37,231 bases of DNA from Caulochytrium protostelioides (GCA_003615045.1 ML014290.1:1-37231), one strand, 5' to 3'; positions 20,157 through 30,724 are shown, counted from the first letter of the stretch. The notes: generated by a model from the letters alone, not told the origin. A program made the numbers and translations.

Positions 20157-21299
20157 ATGACACTCTCCGAAGAGCCCGTGGCGGCGGCCTCCCCGACGCC
20201 GGCTGCTGCGGCTGCCGCATCAGAACCGCCCTCTGGCGCGTCGACGCCCTCGGCGGCCTCGTCTACGGCCGGTGAGCCGACGCACGCTGCGGCCGCATCG
20301 GCTGACGCGACGGCAGCGACCACGCCAGCGGCCCGCCATGATGAGATGGTGACGACGGTCGGTTCGACCACCGTGCGGCAGGGCCCCCCGCTGAACGCAG
20401 ACGAAGCGCCCGTCGTGGACGTGTTCGACCTCGACGACGAGGTCCTGGATGTCGCGCATGGCCGCATCAAGTCGATGGACACGATCCCCTTCGCGTCGTT
20501 CCGGTGCCTCACGTCGCTGTGCCTGCGGCAGAACCAGATCAAGGTCATCACGGGACTCGACGTGCTCGCCGAGACGCTGACCGCACTCGACCTCTACGAC
20601 AACCAGATCACCCACATCGAGGGACTCAGCCAGTTGACCAAACTGACGTCGCTCGATCTGAGTTTCAACAAGATCAAACGCATCGAGAACCTCGAGACGC
20701 TGACGAATCTGACCGAGCTGTTCCTAGTCGCTAACCGGATCAGCGTGATCGAGAACCTCGAAACATTGACACAGCTCACCAATCTCGAGCTGGGCGGCAA
20801 CCGGGTCCGGGTGATCGAGAACCTGGATTTCCCGCAGCTCACGCATCTGTGGCTCGGCAAGAACAAGATCGACAAGCTGCAGAACCTCGACAAACTGCCC
20901 AAGCTCACGTGTCTCAGCATCCAAAGCAACCGCATTCTCAAGCTCGAGAACCTCGAGCCGCTCACCCAGCTCGACGAGTTCTACATCAGCCACAACGGCC
21001 TCACAAAGATTGAGGGGCTCGATGCCAACACGCGCTTGACCACGCTCGACATTTCGAACAACGCCATCATGACGCTCGAGAACCTCGGCGCGCTGACGCA
21101 GCTCGAAGAACTCTGGGCCAGCTACAACCAGTTCGCATCCTACCAGGACGTCGAGGACCAGCTGAAAGACAAATCGCACCTGACCACCGTCTATCTGGAG
21201 GGCAATCCGCTTCAGACCAACTCGGCCGCCACTTACCGCAACAAAATCCGACTCGCCTTGCCTCAGCTTAAGTGCATTGATGCTACCTACGTGCGATAG
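20157..21299 (+). CDS. SDS22: SDS22, PP1 regulatory subunit (LRR protein)
   Basis: 380 codons from the ATG at 20157 (MTLSEEPVAAAS). The frame is open back to 19917, but that part is Arg-rich, and 380 residues fits the family (yeast about 338, human PPP1R7 about 360). The first 95 residues are Ala/Ser/Thr-rich. Then come about eleven to twelve SDS22-class leucine-rich repeats of 22 residues, such as LTALDLYDNQITHIEGLSQ and LTSLDLSFNKIKRIENLE, ending in the diagnostic cap YRNKIRLALPQLKCIDATYV. SDS22 binds protein phosphatase 1 (Glc7 type) and controls its maturation and nuclear function in mitosis. All expected repeats are intact. Confidence 0.93.
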   Translation: MTLSEEPVAAASPTPAAAAAASEPPSGASTPSAASSTAGEPTHAAAASADATAATTPAARHDEMVTTVGSTTVRQGPPLNADEAPVVDVFDLDDEVLDVAHGRIKSMDTIPFASFRCLTSLCLRQNQIKVITGLDVLAETLTALDLYDNQITHIEGLSQLTKLTSLDLSFNKIKRIENLETLTNLTELFLVANRISVIENLETLTQLTNLELGGNRVRVIENLDFPQLTHLWLGKNKIDKLQNLDKLPKLTCLSIQSNRILKLENLEPLTQLDEFYISHNGLTKIEGLDANTRLTTLDISNNAIMTLENLGALTQLEELWASYNQFASYQDVEDQLKDKSHLTTVYLEGNPLQTNSAATYRNKIRLALPQLKCIDATYVR

Positions 21300-21497
21300 T
21301 CGAAGTAAAACAAAATCGGAGAAAATCGGAAAATCGAAATCGATGAGCCGACGGAACGGTAGACCGCAGAGGCATCGACGAGATCGAGCGATGCAGTGCT
21401 ACAAGGATTCAGCATGTGGATCCTCTCATCGCATTCGACCAGAGCCCTCGGAGCTAGACAGGAGATGTGAGAGAACGAAATGTCCCCCAACTGGACC

Positions 21498-21513
21498 CTG
21501 TGACGCGTCACAG
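21498..21513. terminator. 16-bp perfect palindrome between SDS22 and the SHOC1-like gene
   Basis: CTGTGACGCGTCACAG, perfect without a loop, in the 262-bp spacer between two convergent stop codons (21299 and 21562). Function unknown. It may be a binding site or part of 3'-end formation. Confidence 0.35.
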
Positions 21514-21561
21514 CCCCTCATCTCCGTCGAGCGTGCGCCATCGTTACTCGCCTGCCGGCGA

Positions 21562-24500
21562 CTAAGTCTGCGAAAGCATAGCGTGGATGCGAGCGAGACG
21601 CCACGGCGCAATGTAAGGCCCGAGCATGCGTTGCATCTCACTCAGCGGGAGCTGCAAAAACTCGCGCAGCGAGTCCACCCGGTTGAGGACGATCTGCGCC
21701 GTCACCGGGTGCAAAAAGGGAATCAGATTCAGAAAGCGCTCTTGCTATTCGTCCCATCCGATGCGATGATACAATCCGATGGTAAAGCACAATACAGCGC
21801 CATCCGTCGCCGTTTGGGACGTCATGCGGTCGGTCGAAAAAAATAGTAGTCATCTCATATGTCAGGTGAGTCATCATTCTGCATGCGATATACACCGTGC
21901 GGGTGATTTCTCTCGTTTGAGACGGAGCTAACCGATCGCTTACCTCGCTTTCCGGTTCGGTAAACCAGGCGCGATTAGCCCACTGAGTCGCCTGGGCCCA
22001 AGGACGGCGCTGCCGCGCTCCGTCGTAGCTCTGAGCCACCGTGTTCGCATACCATCTACCATTGCCGTGTCGGTTGGCACGTCATTAGCAAATGGTCGGA
22101 GTTGCCATGTGTATACAAAAAAGTAACATTCATGTGAGTTCTGACCGTCGTCGAGTGGCCAAGTCAACATGTCAAACTCGACAAGTCCATACCTGCAGGT
22201 CCACACGGAGTGTGTCAGATCACGCGTCCACAGTACCCGTGCGCGAGATGTCGGGTGGGTGGTATTGACATCATTCAGCGCGGCGATCAGGGTTTGGACC
22301 CCGAAGGCGACGGGTGGGGTCAGGGTGTTTTGGGGGGCGCCTCTGCATCAACACGCGCGGCACGAGCGGAAGGATCGGCAGAAAAACACGATAATTATGG
22401 GTTTCAGTTCTGGATGAGTCATTGGGAGCGCAATGACTTGTGCAAGCCACAGTACCACGCAAGTCGTCCAAAGTCCGGCAGTCACTTACCGTTGTGCGCT
22501 CGAAAGATTCACCTGGAGCACCACAGTGATGACATCGAAGCAGGCCGTGAGCGCGGTCAACAACGGGGTCCAGGCGGCTTTTCCTCGCTGCCGAACGGCG
22601 GGATCCTGAGACAGTAAGTAGATGGGCCACACACTGGAAAGGGATCATCAAAAACTAGCCAAACGATCAAACTCATCAGAAATTCGTCATCTCATCTCAT
22701 AGCGCCCGTTGGTAGTGCAGGTTGTTTCGCTACTTACCAAAGAACCGTGTCGTGGTCGAGTATCAACGGAGTCGGCAGCTTCTACACGCCAGTCGGAGAA
22801 GAAGAAAAAATAAGAGCGAGGTAAGTCACCAGTTTTCTCTCAGACAAGCTGCGGGAATCGAATGAAAATGCTTACAGTAAGTTCAGGCCTGAAAGCCCCG
22901 AGATCGCGCCCGACAAGGCGAATGTTCTGGTCACTCAGCATCACGCCTAATTCCGAGTCCATGGCCGAGGGGTCTGTCACAAATGTGTATGACAACGAAA
23001 TATCGAGATCGGCCAAGTTCAGGGGTCCTATCTCCATGGCTCTTCGTGGCGATATAACGGAGGGCGAAACGGCGGCGGGTTGAGGTGCTTCTGGGCGACC
23101 AGGGACATGATCGTCGCGAGAATCAGGCAGGTGAGCAGAGGCGCGGTTGCTCGGTGGTGTTCTCACCTCGATGCTCTCCGATGCTTTCGGCGTAATACCG
23201 CGAAGCCGCATAAACAAGGCGAGACTGCTGACGGGATCGATCCGATTCCACCCATGGGTGGACCAGGGGACTTCGCCATCCGAGCCCTGCTCCGAAACGG
23301 ACGGCGCCGGACGGGAAGCATGCCCCGAGCTCAGCACCGGGGATGGCTTCAAAGGAACTGTCCGCGTCGAGGCGTCGACAGGGTCGTCCACGCTGCGGTT
23401 ATGGCCAGAGGGGTCTGATAGCACAGGCGGGTGTTGAGCCGGTTTTGCCATGAGCGGATAACGTTGACACCACAGTAAGTTGCAAACCATGTCACGGTGC
23501 CTGGCCCAAAGCGCTGGAATCACGCGTGCGGCAAAGTCGCGATCGTGGTCAAACGCCATCCTGCTTTGCTGCACCAGCTTCGTCGAAGTGACTTCGACGG
23601 TCATGGGCTCCATCAGGATCGTGTCCAGCAGCAGTCGGCGGCTTTTGAAGGGTTTCCAAATCAGCGGGATCCCATCAATTTGCGTGTCACGATAGTGGCG
23701 CATTTGGAGGGACGACCGCAGCCCCTTGAAGTCCCACAACGGCGACATGGTTCCGTCGGGTTGAGTAAAGTAGACGGGCTCATCGGCGTGGCCCGATCGC
23801 GGACCGGGTTTTGAGACGATCCGAGGGAGGGTATCACTGAGAAGCGGAAGCGGCTGTTTCCGGGAAGCCACCGAATCAAAGGGCTCTTCTAAGATACCAC
23901 GAATCACCATGGGGAGCGCGCCTTCGCGGAACACGTCGCCCATGCTCGGAAGTGGCACCGTGGACGGTATCAAACGATAGGGACTTTGGTGCGACCGGCG
24001 GAATTCCGCCAGCGTGGGCAGCTCCGAGCGCACCGGTTGACGCGACCGCAGCGGTTCGACCAGGGGCCTACGAAGGGGGCACACAGTGGGTGACATGGCG
24101 AGCACGCTGCCACGATCGTGTTCGATGAATGGCCGCAAGATTGCCCGTGTGGCAGCTTGAAGCGAGAAATCATGGTCTGTTTGCCATTCGGGATCGGGAA
24201 GCGGACCCAACGGCCGGGCCCCCATGGCCGAATACTGCTGTCGCATCACATGCACGGTATCGTCTTGACCCACCCGCTCATAGGGGATCCGAGCTGGTGG
24301 TGTCCATTGTGTCCACTGAAAGACGGGGGGCACACATTGACGTTGCTGGACAAGTGGAATCCGGGGTCCGAGCGGTTGCGTTTCAACGTCATGGCCATGT
24401 TATGAGCAAGAATAAAAAGGAGGTCAGAACGGGATCGGTTCCATCGTTTCCGTCACACTTGGCTCCTCAGATAACATCGCCAAGCCTTTGCCAAGCGACG

Positions 24501-25457
24501 CGTCCCTCGATAAGCAGTTGAAGGTGCGCGACTTACCCGTGGCGTTTTATGATGGTTGATCGTTTTCATGAGTCGCTGGGTGGCGTCTCGGGGCGCCGTC
24601 ATTGTTTGGCTCGCAGCAGCCATCATGTCGGTAAACACGAGCAACTCCTGGTGGGTCCGTGGTTGGATACGAAATCGAACACTGCGGTTCAAGGCAGTCG
24701 ATCGCAACACGACCTCAGGGTCCAGCGGGAGCGAGCTGGCTGCCATGCGTGTCACGCGACGCCACTGCTGGGCGATCCGCTGCCACTTCTTCGAAGGCCC
24801 AGTCCGTCGTGGCCCGTGCGTAGGTGATGTGTTCGTGTCTTCAGCCGTACGCGTGGGCTCGGCGTTGTCGAGTGCCTGAAGATAGGCGCGTCGAAGCGGT
24901 TCCGGCCGGTCAGGAAGGACGGGTAAGTCTAATCGCTTCAGTAAAGGAACTTCGGCATGGGTGTGGGTCCAGGCCACGAGCTGCTGCCCCGATGGGTGCT
25001 TCCATGGAGCTTGCATGACGACCTGGTACCGCTTGATGTGGGGCTCGAGCGAGAAGGCCCATGATAAAGTGGCGTCTGGATCGTCATGGCATTTGCTGGG
25101 ATCGCACGATGGGACCAGCAGAGGGGATGGCAGGATCGGCGTCGAAGGCCATGTTAGACTTAGTATCTCGGTTGCCAGGGGCTTCACCGCGACGGGGAAC
25201 GCCTCGTCTGACAGGCCTTGCAGCATCGTCTCGTGGTCCATCCCGGACCAATCGGAGATCAACTCCTCGCGCCATCGTGGGTGCGCTTTCGTCAGCAAAT
25301 CGTGTCTCCTCCTCTCCAGTCTGGATGGGGGATCACGAGTCTGTGGTTGTGTGTCATGCGTGGCATCAGTGGGATCTTGTGCGAGCCGTAACTCGTCGTC
25401 AGACAACGTTGTGGCGGTCGGCGTTTCGGGCGGATCAGAGTCGAGATTGATCTCCAT
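21562..25457 (-). CDS. Seven-exon SHOC1/ZIP2-like protein (XPF-type fold, predicted)
   Basis: Predicted exons (minus): 25457-24537, 24345-22876, 22781-22738, 22633-22490, 22342-22193, 22055-21944 and 21744-21562, about 1007 codons. Six GT-AG introns of 94-199 nt have donors GTAAGT, GTAAGC or GTATGG, all phases match, and the fifth has a GCTAATGAC branch site. The ATG at 25457 has an ideal GCCACCATGG context. Residues 1-770 are unrecognised. About 770-945 alternate strands and helices like an XPF/ERCC4 fold (PLILDHDTVLCVWPIYLL; DVITVVLQV; TSRARVLWT) but lack the ERK nuclease signature. The end (AWFTEPESEQERFLNL, then FLHPVTAQIVLNRVDSLREF) resembles the helix-hairpin-helix of SHOC1/ZIP2, meiotic crossover factors working with SPO16-type partners. 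The alternative is another inactive XPF relative. The first intron's acceptor could be 30 nt further on (TTTCAG), also in frame. Confidence 0.6.
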
Positions 25458-25953
25458 GGTGGCAACCTTGCAGACTCGATGTTGTGGCTTCGTGACAGCG
25501 GCGGTCGTGCCAGTCGTATGACTAGGTAGCAAAAACTAAAAGGGTCTTGCAAACTCACGTTGCCTGTTCTAAGATGGTTGAAAAAGAGTTTGGTGCAATG
25601 AGGCGATATTTTGATGAGGATGTCCATTCCTAACTTCATCTCATCAAGCCGGCCGCCGTCATATGGAACACAGAATGGCCATGGTGAATGATAAAGAGAA
25701 AGTATGTCACGATGGGTCTACAAATCGAAAGGCAAAGTCTATGAGGACCAACAGGGGAGCGGCCGGTGCGGGATCCGCGGGAGTCCTGAGCACTCCTGGG
25801 ACCGCTTCGTATCATGCAAATATAAGCTTTTTTTTTCTGTGTTTCGGGCAAGGGTCAGAGGACGGGTCGCAGGGGACAGCGGAAGGGCCGACGTGGCGCA
25901 GCACCACGTGGCGCAGCCACCGATGGTGCCAGCACACGGATCGCGGCCGTCAC
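25458..25953. promoter_or_regulatory. Spacer upstream of the SHOC1-like gene
   Basis: AT-richer spacer between the SHOC1-like start and the end of the next minus-strand gene. A GTGAGT donor-like site (minus, near 25558) follows a short ATG-started reading (MKLGMDILIKIS), so an upstream exon is possible, but no phase-compatible acceptor was found. A 12-bp repeat ACGTGGCGCAGC occurs twice around 25890-25920, with a CACGTG in the second copy's flank. Confidence 0.3.
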
Positions 25954-27823
25954 TTAGTCCATCGCTCGGCGGAACGTGCGGGAGCGGATCCGCGTGAGGA
26001 TGCCGCGCCAGCGCGACGGCGTCGCTGAGGACGACGGTGTTCCCATGCGTGTCCTGTCTCTGGGCAGCGCCGATGTCTCCTTCCTGTCGGGATTGAGCGT
26101 CCCGTCCGACTCCGACTCCGACTCCGACTCCGACTCCGACTCCGACTCCGATACTGACACTGATGCCGGTACCGACGCCACGGGCGGCCAGGGCGCCGGC
26201 TCCGACACGATCACGGACGCGGACACCGGCACGGACGCGGATGCGCAGGCCGATAGGGACTCCAGGGGCGTCACCGACGCCGGGGCCGCGGTCGGGACCG
26301 CGACCCTTGGCGAGCACCACGGAGACGCCAGCGAGGAGGACGACGCTCGCGTGGTGGTGGCCTTTCTGTAGGGCCACGCACGCTCGGCCTCGGTGGGGGG
26401 CTCTGCCGCGGGCGCCGCAGCGACCGACGCCTCCGACGCGGCCGCGACCACGGAGCCGTCGGGGCGCGACCCGGCCCCTGGCGCGGCCGCGCCCAGGTCC
26501 GCCGGACGCGCGCGGGGCAGCATCGTGCGCGTCCGTCGGAGGACGGCCGACCACCTGGCCATCGATGGTTTCGGCTGGAGCTGCGGCCGAGCGGCCGTCG
26601 AGCCCTCCTCAGACGTGGGTCGCGGCCGCGAGGCCGACGACGCCGAGGCGCCGGCCGCGAGGGCCGGGGCGGGAGCCGCGGGTGCCGCTCGTGGGCCGCG
26701 CGGCCGGGCGCCCGGCGCCGGGTCGAGCCACGGTCCGGCCACGGCGTCCGGCAGCCACCGGCGCGAGGGTCGGCGCGGCGGCGTCAGCGGCCGCGCGCTG
26801 GCGCGGCGCCCCGTGGCCGCCGGCGGGTCCGCACGCGGCCGTTCGGCGGCCGAAGGCGCCGCGGCCCGAGCCCGGACGGCCGCCGGCGACGCTGAGAACG
26901 CGGCCAGAGTGACCCGGCGAGCGTGTGTCCGGGGCCCCGACTGCTGGGCCGCTGCCGGGGCCGCTGCCCCGGGGGCCCCATCGACGGCGGCCCGCCAGGC
27001 CAGCGGGACCGAGAGCGACAACCGGTGCGCCAGGCGGGACAGCCGCGTGGTGCGTCGCGCATGGTCGTTGCCGACGGCGTCGACCGGCGGCACCGGGGGT
27101 AACGGCAGCGGCGATGGCGAGCGTGCTTGAGTCGTCGTCTCGACGGGCCTCGCCGACGCGGTGCGCGGCCGCCGCGACCGCGACCGGGGCCGTTGGCCCG
27201 GCGTCGCCGTCCCCGGGTCCTGCGGCGCCGCGGGAGGACCGACGGACGCTGTGCCACGGGACGGCCTCGGCGTCGGCCTCGGCGTCGGCCTCGGCATCGC
27301 CGGCAGGCGGAGCGGTGGCGGCGGCACGAGCGAGGCGAGTAAGGGCGCCATGAGGAAGGCGGCCGAGTCGCCGGGGGGCCAGGCCGGGACGATCTGCCGC
27401 GGCAGGAGGGGCGGCGGGGACGCGCCGGCGGGGCCGGCGGCGAGCGCGATGGCCAGGGCGGCCGGCACGACCGCCGTCCCCGCGGCCGCGTCCCCAGCCC
27501 CGGCCGGCGCGGCGCCGCCGCCGCGCGGGCCGTCCGGCGTCAGAATGGCGGCCGTGACGCCGTAGGACCACGCGAGAATGGCGCCTTCGGACGCGGTCAC
27601 GCCGTGCACGGGCTTGTAGAAGACGGGCGGCACGCGGGGCCAGTCGCGGGTGGCCGGGAGCGCCGGCGCCGGCGGCGCTGTTGCGACGCCGTGGGCGAGG
27701 GAGGGGCGGGGTTCGCTGCCCGCGAGGTCGCGGGCGCCCTCGCGGCCGCGGCTGCGGGGTGGCCGGTCGGACCCCTGGCCGGGATCTGCGGCGAGGTCCT
27801 GGCCTCCGAGCGGGCCGCTCGGC

Positions 27824-27854
<31 letters not shown>

Positions 27855-28275
27855 CAGAACGCGGCGCCACGGCCATCCTGGGCGACGCGGTCGTCTCGGG
27901 CGCCGTGGATGCGCCGGGGCGGCCGCTCGACGGGAGGCGCCGTGGCGGCGTGGCATGGGGCGTGCGGCTCGCCGCGGTCGATCGGGCGGGTGGCCACGGC
28001 AGCCACGACGGCGGCAGCGGGGAGCACGCGGATGCGGCGGTCGAGGCGGTGTGGCGACGCTGGCGGGGTTCCGGAGCTGGGCTGCGATGCGAGGCGGGCC
28101 CCAGCGAGGGGCCGCTCGCGCCGTCGTCGCGGCCGCGGCCGCGGCCGCCGTCCACGAGCGTGGAGCCGCGGCTGAGGTCGGCCGGTGGGCGCCCGGCCTT
28201 GGGGGTGGCCGAGGCGGTGGCGGCAGCGACGGCGCACGGCGGCGAGGCCGCCGGCGTGAGCGCCGCGACGGCCAT
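25954..28275 (-). CDS. Hypothetical low-complexity protein
   Basis: The ORF runs from 28842 to 25954. I prefer the ATG at 28275 (MAVAALTPAASPP, about 773 codons), because the part before it is Arg-rich with a CAG-repeat glutamine run and does not read like a gene. The protein is Ala/Pro/Arg/Ser-rich. The best-structured stretches are PPVFYKPVHGVTASEGAILAW and AVVPAALAIALAAG, perhaps membrane-associated, and RLSRLAHRLSLSVPLAWRAA. The C-terminus has a Ser-Glu repeat from a GACTCC hexamer array (26107-26151). Third-position GC is extreme, and second positions are AT-richer than first in the stretch I checked, which favours this strand; an acidic plus-strand ORF over the last 400 bp shares the wobble positions and is a rival there. 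No family recognised. Confidence 0.45.
26107..26151. repeat. Hexanucleotide array (GACTCC)n
   Basis: About seven copies of GACTCC; Ser-Glu repeats in the minus-strand gene, Ser-Asp in the rival plus-strand frame. Confidence 0.8.
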
Positions 28276-29336
28276 GGCCGCCGTTGCCGGTCGCGGGGTG
28301 ATCGCCGGCGGTCGGTCGGTCGGATCACGCCGGGTGTGGCCGTCGGGAGTGGCGGCGGCGGTGGCGGCGGCGGCGGCGGCACGGCAGTCACGAGCCGATG
28401 TGGGGAGCGCACGCGGGCGCCGCGGGAGGCACGCGCCTGGGAACGTCGCGGACCCCTGCGCGGACCCCGCGCCGCGACGCCTGCCCCCGGCTGCCCGTGC
28501 ACGCCGTCGCCGCTGCTGCTGCTGCTGCTGCTGCCGCCGCCACGTGCACCGCCCGTGGCGGGGAGCGCGGGCGGACGGGCGCGCGGGCGCCAAATAGGGG
28601 CGCGGTCGCCGCCGCCGTGGCCGCGGCGAGCGCCCGGCGCCCGGCGTCGACCCGCGGTGGCGGGCGTCGACCGTTTGGGGGCGCCCGGCGGGAGTGTGGC
28701 CCGCGTCTCGCGCGTCGGCACGTGGGCGGCCCCCGGAGGCCGCCGCCCGCGCCCGTCGCGCCCACCGGCGCTCCACCGCCCACGCCGACGGCGCGCCGTC
28801 ACCGCCGCCAGAGCCGCCGTTGCGGCGCCCGTCGCGGCCCACCGGCGAAGCGAGACGCCTGCCGGGCGCCGTCTCGCCGGGTCGATGGCGCGTGGCGCGT
28901 GGCCCGGGAGGAGGGCGCGCTGGGGCGTGGCTTAGACGTGGCTGGGGCGTGGCTTAGACGTGGCTGGGGCGTGGCTTCGTCCGATCGCACCCCCTTCGCC
29001 CCCTTCACGGCGGCGACCCCGACCCGGCTCGGAGATCGTGGCTTACGCAGGTCGGGTCGCGCTGGCGCGCAGGCGCGTCCCATCGGCGCACGGATTACCG
29101 GACTTCATCAGCGTTGCCGTACGGATCGATCCGCCTCGGCGGCCTGGTCGCCCTCCAGCGTCACGGGACGGCTCGGGGCGCGGGCGGAAGTCCCCGGACC
29201 GGTGGTGCCCGCGCGGAGGCCGTGTCTCTCGACGCTTCGCGTCGCGCCGTCTCCGTCGCTTGCACGCTCACTCGGGAGACGCGTCCGTCCCGCTCGTCGC
29301 TCGTCGCTCGTCCGCCGCATCCCCGACCCGACCCTG
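28276..29336. promoter_or_regulatory. Divergent intergenic region with tandem GC-box repeat
   Basis: About 1.06 kb between the preferred starts at 28275 (-) and 29337 (+). It contains a CTG/CAG trinucleotide run (28509-28533), GGC runs near 28350-28380, and the 22-bp repeat at 28921. If the minus-strand gene really starts at 28842, the left half is coding. Confidence 0.35.
28921..28977. repeat. 22-bp tandem repeat with GGGGCGTGG motif
   Basis: Two identical 22-bp units (28921-28942 and 28943-28964) and a 13-bp partial third. Each begins TGGGGCGTGGCTT, containing the GGGGCGTGG core bound by C2H2 zinc-finger (Sp/KLF/Mig-like) factors in other eukaryotes. It sits between divergent genes, about 360 bp before the start at 29337. 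A promoter role is inferred. Confidence 0.5.
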
Positions 29337-30530
29337 ATGGCCGAGCACGCGCCGGCGGCGCGGTTCGCGCTCCACGCGGGCCCGCCCGTGCCCCTCGCCG
29401 CCGACCCCGACGCGCTCTACCAGTGGGGCCTCGGCCCCGCGCCCGCCGCCGCAGCTCTCCGGCCCGCCGCGGCGCGCCTCGTGCCCTTCTACGCCGCGCG
29501 CGCGCCCACGGCTTACGACCACCCGCGCTTTCTCCGCGAGGTCGTCGAGGCCGTCCTGCCCGACGTGCGGCAAGCGGCGGCCGCCGCCGCCGCTTGCCGC
29601 GGAGGATCGCCGCCGCCGGCGGCCGACGCCGCGGCGCCCACGACGGCCGTGACCGTGCACGCCGCGCTGCTGCGGGCGACCGTGACCCGGCGGCGCGCGC
29701 TGCGGGCCCTGCTGGCGCGGCCGCGCCCGGGCCCCGCGCCGCTGCTCCCGGACGGCGGCCTCCGCGGCTGTCTCGACACGCCGCTCCCGGGCGACCCGGA
29801 CGGCGACATCTACCTGACCTCGGAGCTCGCGCGGTGTTGCTTGCTTCCGCCGCCCCCCGCCGCCGCCGCCACCGCCGACGCCACGAGCGATGCGGCGGAC
29901 GATGCCGAGCCCACGAGCGACCCCGAGGACGACCCCGCGGGCGAGGACGCCGCGGCCCAGATGGGCCTGCAGCCCGGCGATCTCGCGAGCACGCGCCGGC
30001 TGGACCGGCCGACGGCGCGCGACCACGGCCCCGGACAGGCGCGCGATCTGCTGGCCTCTGACCCGAGCCTCGCGGCCTTCCGTGACGGCGTGCCCGCCAC
30101 GTGGCGCCACGAGCTGCTCGTCGTGCTCCTACAGCGCCTCGTCGCCGGCGGACGCCTCAGCCAGCCCGACGTCCTGTGGGCGCGCTACGAGGCCGCCGCG
30201 CTCGCGCTCTACAAGCAGCTCGTGCGTCTCGTCCGCGTCTCCGCCGCGGTCGGTGCTCCGGACCCCGGCCACGACCGTGACAGTATCGGGGCCCGCGGTG
30301 GCGCGACCGCTGAGCGCGAGGCCCACGCCGGCGCGGTGCTGGCATGTCCCTACCTCGTGTGGCGCGTCACCGACGTGACCCTCGACGACGATGCGGCGCC
30401 GGCGCCGGCGCCGTCGAACGCGCCGCGGCGCTCGCTGCTGTTCCCGTCGCCGCACCCGTTCCATCTCTGCCTCGTCGTCTTTGATCCGGCCCGGCTCACC
30501 GGCGCCGTCCTCCACTGGCCGTACGCCTAG
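29337..30530 (+). CDS. Hypothetical protein, 397 residues
   Basis: The frame is open from 28398, but only the part from the ATG at 29337 (MAEHAPAARF) has the composition of a protein with sustained GC third positions. Visible segments: an N-terminal region with YQWGLGPAPAAAALRPAAAR; a helical part TWRHELLVVLLQRLVAGGRL followed by WARYEAAALALYKQLVRLVR; an acidic linker (about residues 183-205); and a C-terminal beta-rich part ACPYLVWRVTDVTLDD and PHPFHLCLVVFDPARLTGAV ending in LHWPYA. It looks like a folded protein rather than pure low complexity. I do not recognise the family. It converges on FCP1. Confidence 0.6.
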   Translation: MAEHAPAARFALHAGPPVPLAADPDALYQWGLGPAPAAAALRPAAARLVPFYAARAPTAYDHPRFLREVVEAVLPDVRQAAAAAAACRGGSPPPAADAAAPTTAVTVHAALLRATVTRRRALRALLARPRPGPAPLLPDGGLRGCLDTPLPGDPDGDIYLTSELARCCLLPPPPAAAATADATSDAADDAEPTSDPEDDPAGEDAAAQMGLQPGDLASTRRLDRPTARDHGPGQARDLLASDPSLAAFRDGVPATWRHELLVVLLQRLVAGGRLSQPDVLWARYEAAALALYKQLVRLVRVSAAVGAPDPGHDRDSIGARGGATAEREAHAGAVLACPYLVWRVTDVTLDDDAAPAPAPSNAPRRSLLFPSPHPFHLCLVVFDPARLTGAVLHWPYA

Positions 30531-30619
30531 CAGGCGCGGGACGCGCGCGACCGACAAGGGCCTCCCCCGGGGACCGTGGCTGCCCTCTTCATACTTGACG
30601 CTTCAATTAATGCATGGGT

Positions 30620-30654
30620 CGGCCTGAAGGCCGTGGCACGCCGCCGAAGCGGCG
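30620..30654. terminator. Paired short hairpins between convergent genes
   Basis: CGGCCT-GA-AGGCCG at 30620-30633 and CGCCGC-CGAA-GCGGCG at 30639-30654, in the 194-bp spacer between the gene ending at 30530 and FCP1 ending at 30725. Short GC-rich hairpins are common by chance in such DNA, so this is weak on its own. Confidence 0.25.
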
Positions 30655-30724
30655 CCGTCGTCCGCTTCCCCCCGATCACGCGGCAGGCGACGAGACTGCA
30701 GGCGTCGCTGCGGCTGGGCGCGGG

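Noticed and set aside
22271-22651. 126-codon minus-strand ORF inside the SHOC1-like gene
   Set aside because: It reads across a predicted donor into intron sequence; the exon part is in the gene model, and using the GATGCAG acceptor at 22343 gives a longer phase-matched frame.
25292-25639. 115-codon minus-strand ORF as first exon of the SHOC1-like gene
   Set aside because: Its first 26 codons end at a donor-like site but no acceptor restores the frame of the next exon; the ATG at 25457 has a better context.
27604-28935. 443-codon plus-strand ORF
   Set aside because: Gly/Arg/Ala-rich, overlaps the minus-strand hypothetical and shows no domain.
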